Shown here: one piece after another, positions 5,269 through 5,349 of the stretch
Layout of the letters: each line of letters opens with the position of its first letter
Numbering within the stretch: position 1 is the first letter of the stretch
Assembly (NCBI GenBank): GCA_018813805.1
Contig: JAHJAP010000032.1
Coordinates: forward strand, 1-5,349
Direction of reading: 5' to 3'
DNA length: 5,349 nt
From: Patescibacteria group bacterium
GTDB lineage: Bacteria; Patescibacteriota; Patescibacteriia; Patescibacteriales; GWC2-42-12
Translations under genes and position numbers: made by a program
The notes under the pieces: model-generated
The model's input: the letters and a program-made list of their open reading frames with translations, nothing else
Databases searched by the model: none
Told to the model about the DNA's origin: nothing

Positions 5269-5349
5269 AACTACAATACCAAGAGAAGACATTGGGGACT
5301 AAACTTAATTTCACCTGTGGATTATTTAATTAAAAATAGTTTCGTGTCC
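5269..5349 (+). pseudogene. DDE integrase/transposase C-terminal fragment (runs off right edge)
   Basis: The frame reads NYNTKRRHWGLNLISPVDYL and continues open to the window end. This is the typical C-terminal tail of rve-type integrases (YNxxRPHxxLxxxSPxxYL), found in IS481/IS3-like elements common in these genomes. The canonical Pro of RPH is Arg here. The upstream catalytic core is absent: the preceding codons belong to the 18-base repeat and its hairpin, and the frame opened only at 5116 after a TAG. It is therefore a 5'-truncated remnant. It is on the plus strand while the other integrase remnant (3838-4040) is on the minus strand, so the two are not simple halves of one interrupted gene. 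Confidence 0.8.

Overview
The window looks like an AT-rich chromosome segment from a small-genome bacterium, most likely a member of the Candidate Phyla Radiation (Patescibacteria). That placement is an inference. It rests on the strong A/T bias, the lack of Shine-Dalgarno motifs before any of the five intact genes, the sequence style of the flippase, glycosyltransferase and STAS-like/ATPase proteins, and the presence of insertion-sequence debris. The standard stop code fits: long frames contain no internal TGA.

Left edge (1-139): the last codons of an IS30-type transposase, richer in G+C (about 38% by my count) than what follows. Region 190-3771: three same-strand genes. They are a 14-helix polysaccharide/lipid flippase, a GT-B glycosyltransferase with a degenerate EX7E motif, and an RluA-type pseudouridine synthase whose ATG overlaps the glycosyltransferase TGA. 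The first two fit cell-surface glycan assembly. The third is an RNA-modification gene that appears to share their transcript.

Region 3772-4103: no intact gene. It holds a broken DDE integrase on the minus strand, with an N-terminal linker piece followed in another frame by the TD(N/K)GSEF catalytic motif. Region 4104-4961 (minus): a tight two-gene unit, a GHKL-type ATPase followed 3 nt later by a small STAS-like (DUF4325) protein. It has a good promoter at 4996-5024. The pair resembles the kinase/antagonist halves of a partner-switching module. Region 4968-5250 holds that promoter, four degenerate TGTCATA-type direct repeats, and no convincing gene. Right edge (5269-5349): the C-terminal end of a DDE integrase on the plus strand.

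The most unusual signal is an 18-base repeat, TATTCGGCGACAGACCCT. It occurs exactly at 1595-1612 and 5251-5268 and with two mismatches on the minus strand at 4041-4058. Each copy can form a hairpin just upstream of the conserved tail. The two downstream copies are inverted around the ATPase/STAS pair and each abuts an integrase fragment. The first copy supplies the C-terminal codons of the flippase. It looks like a REP-like or transposon-end element that has shaped the neighbourhood.
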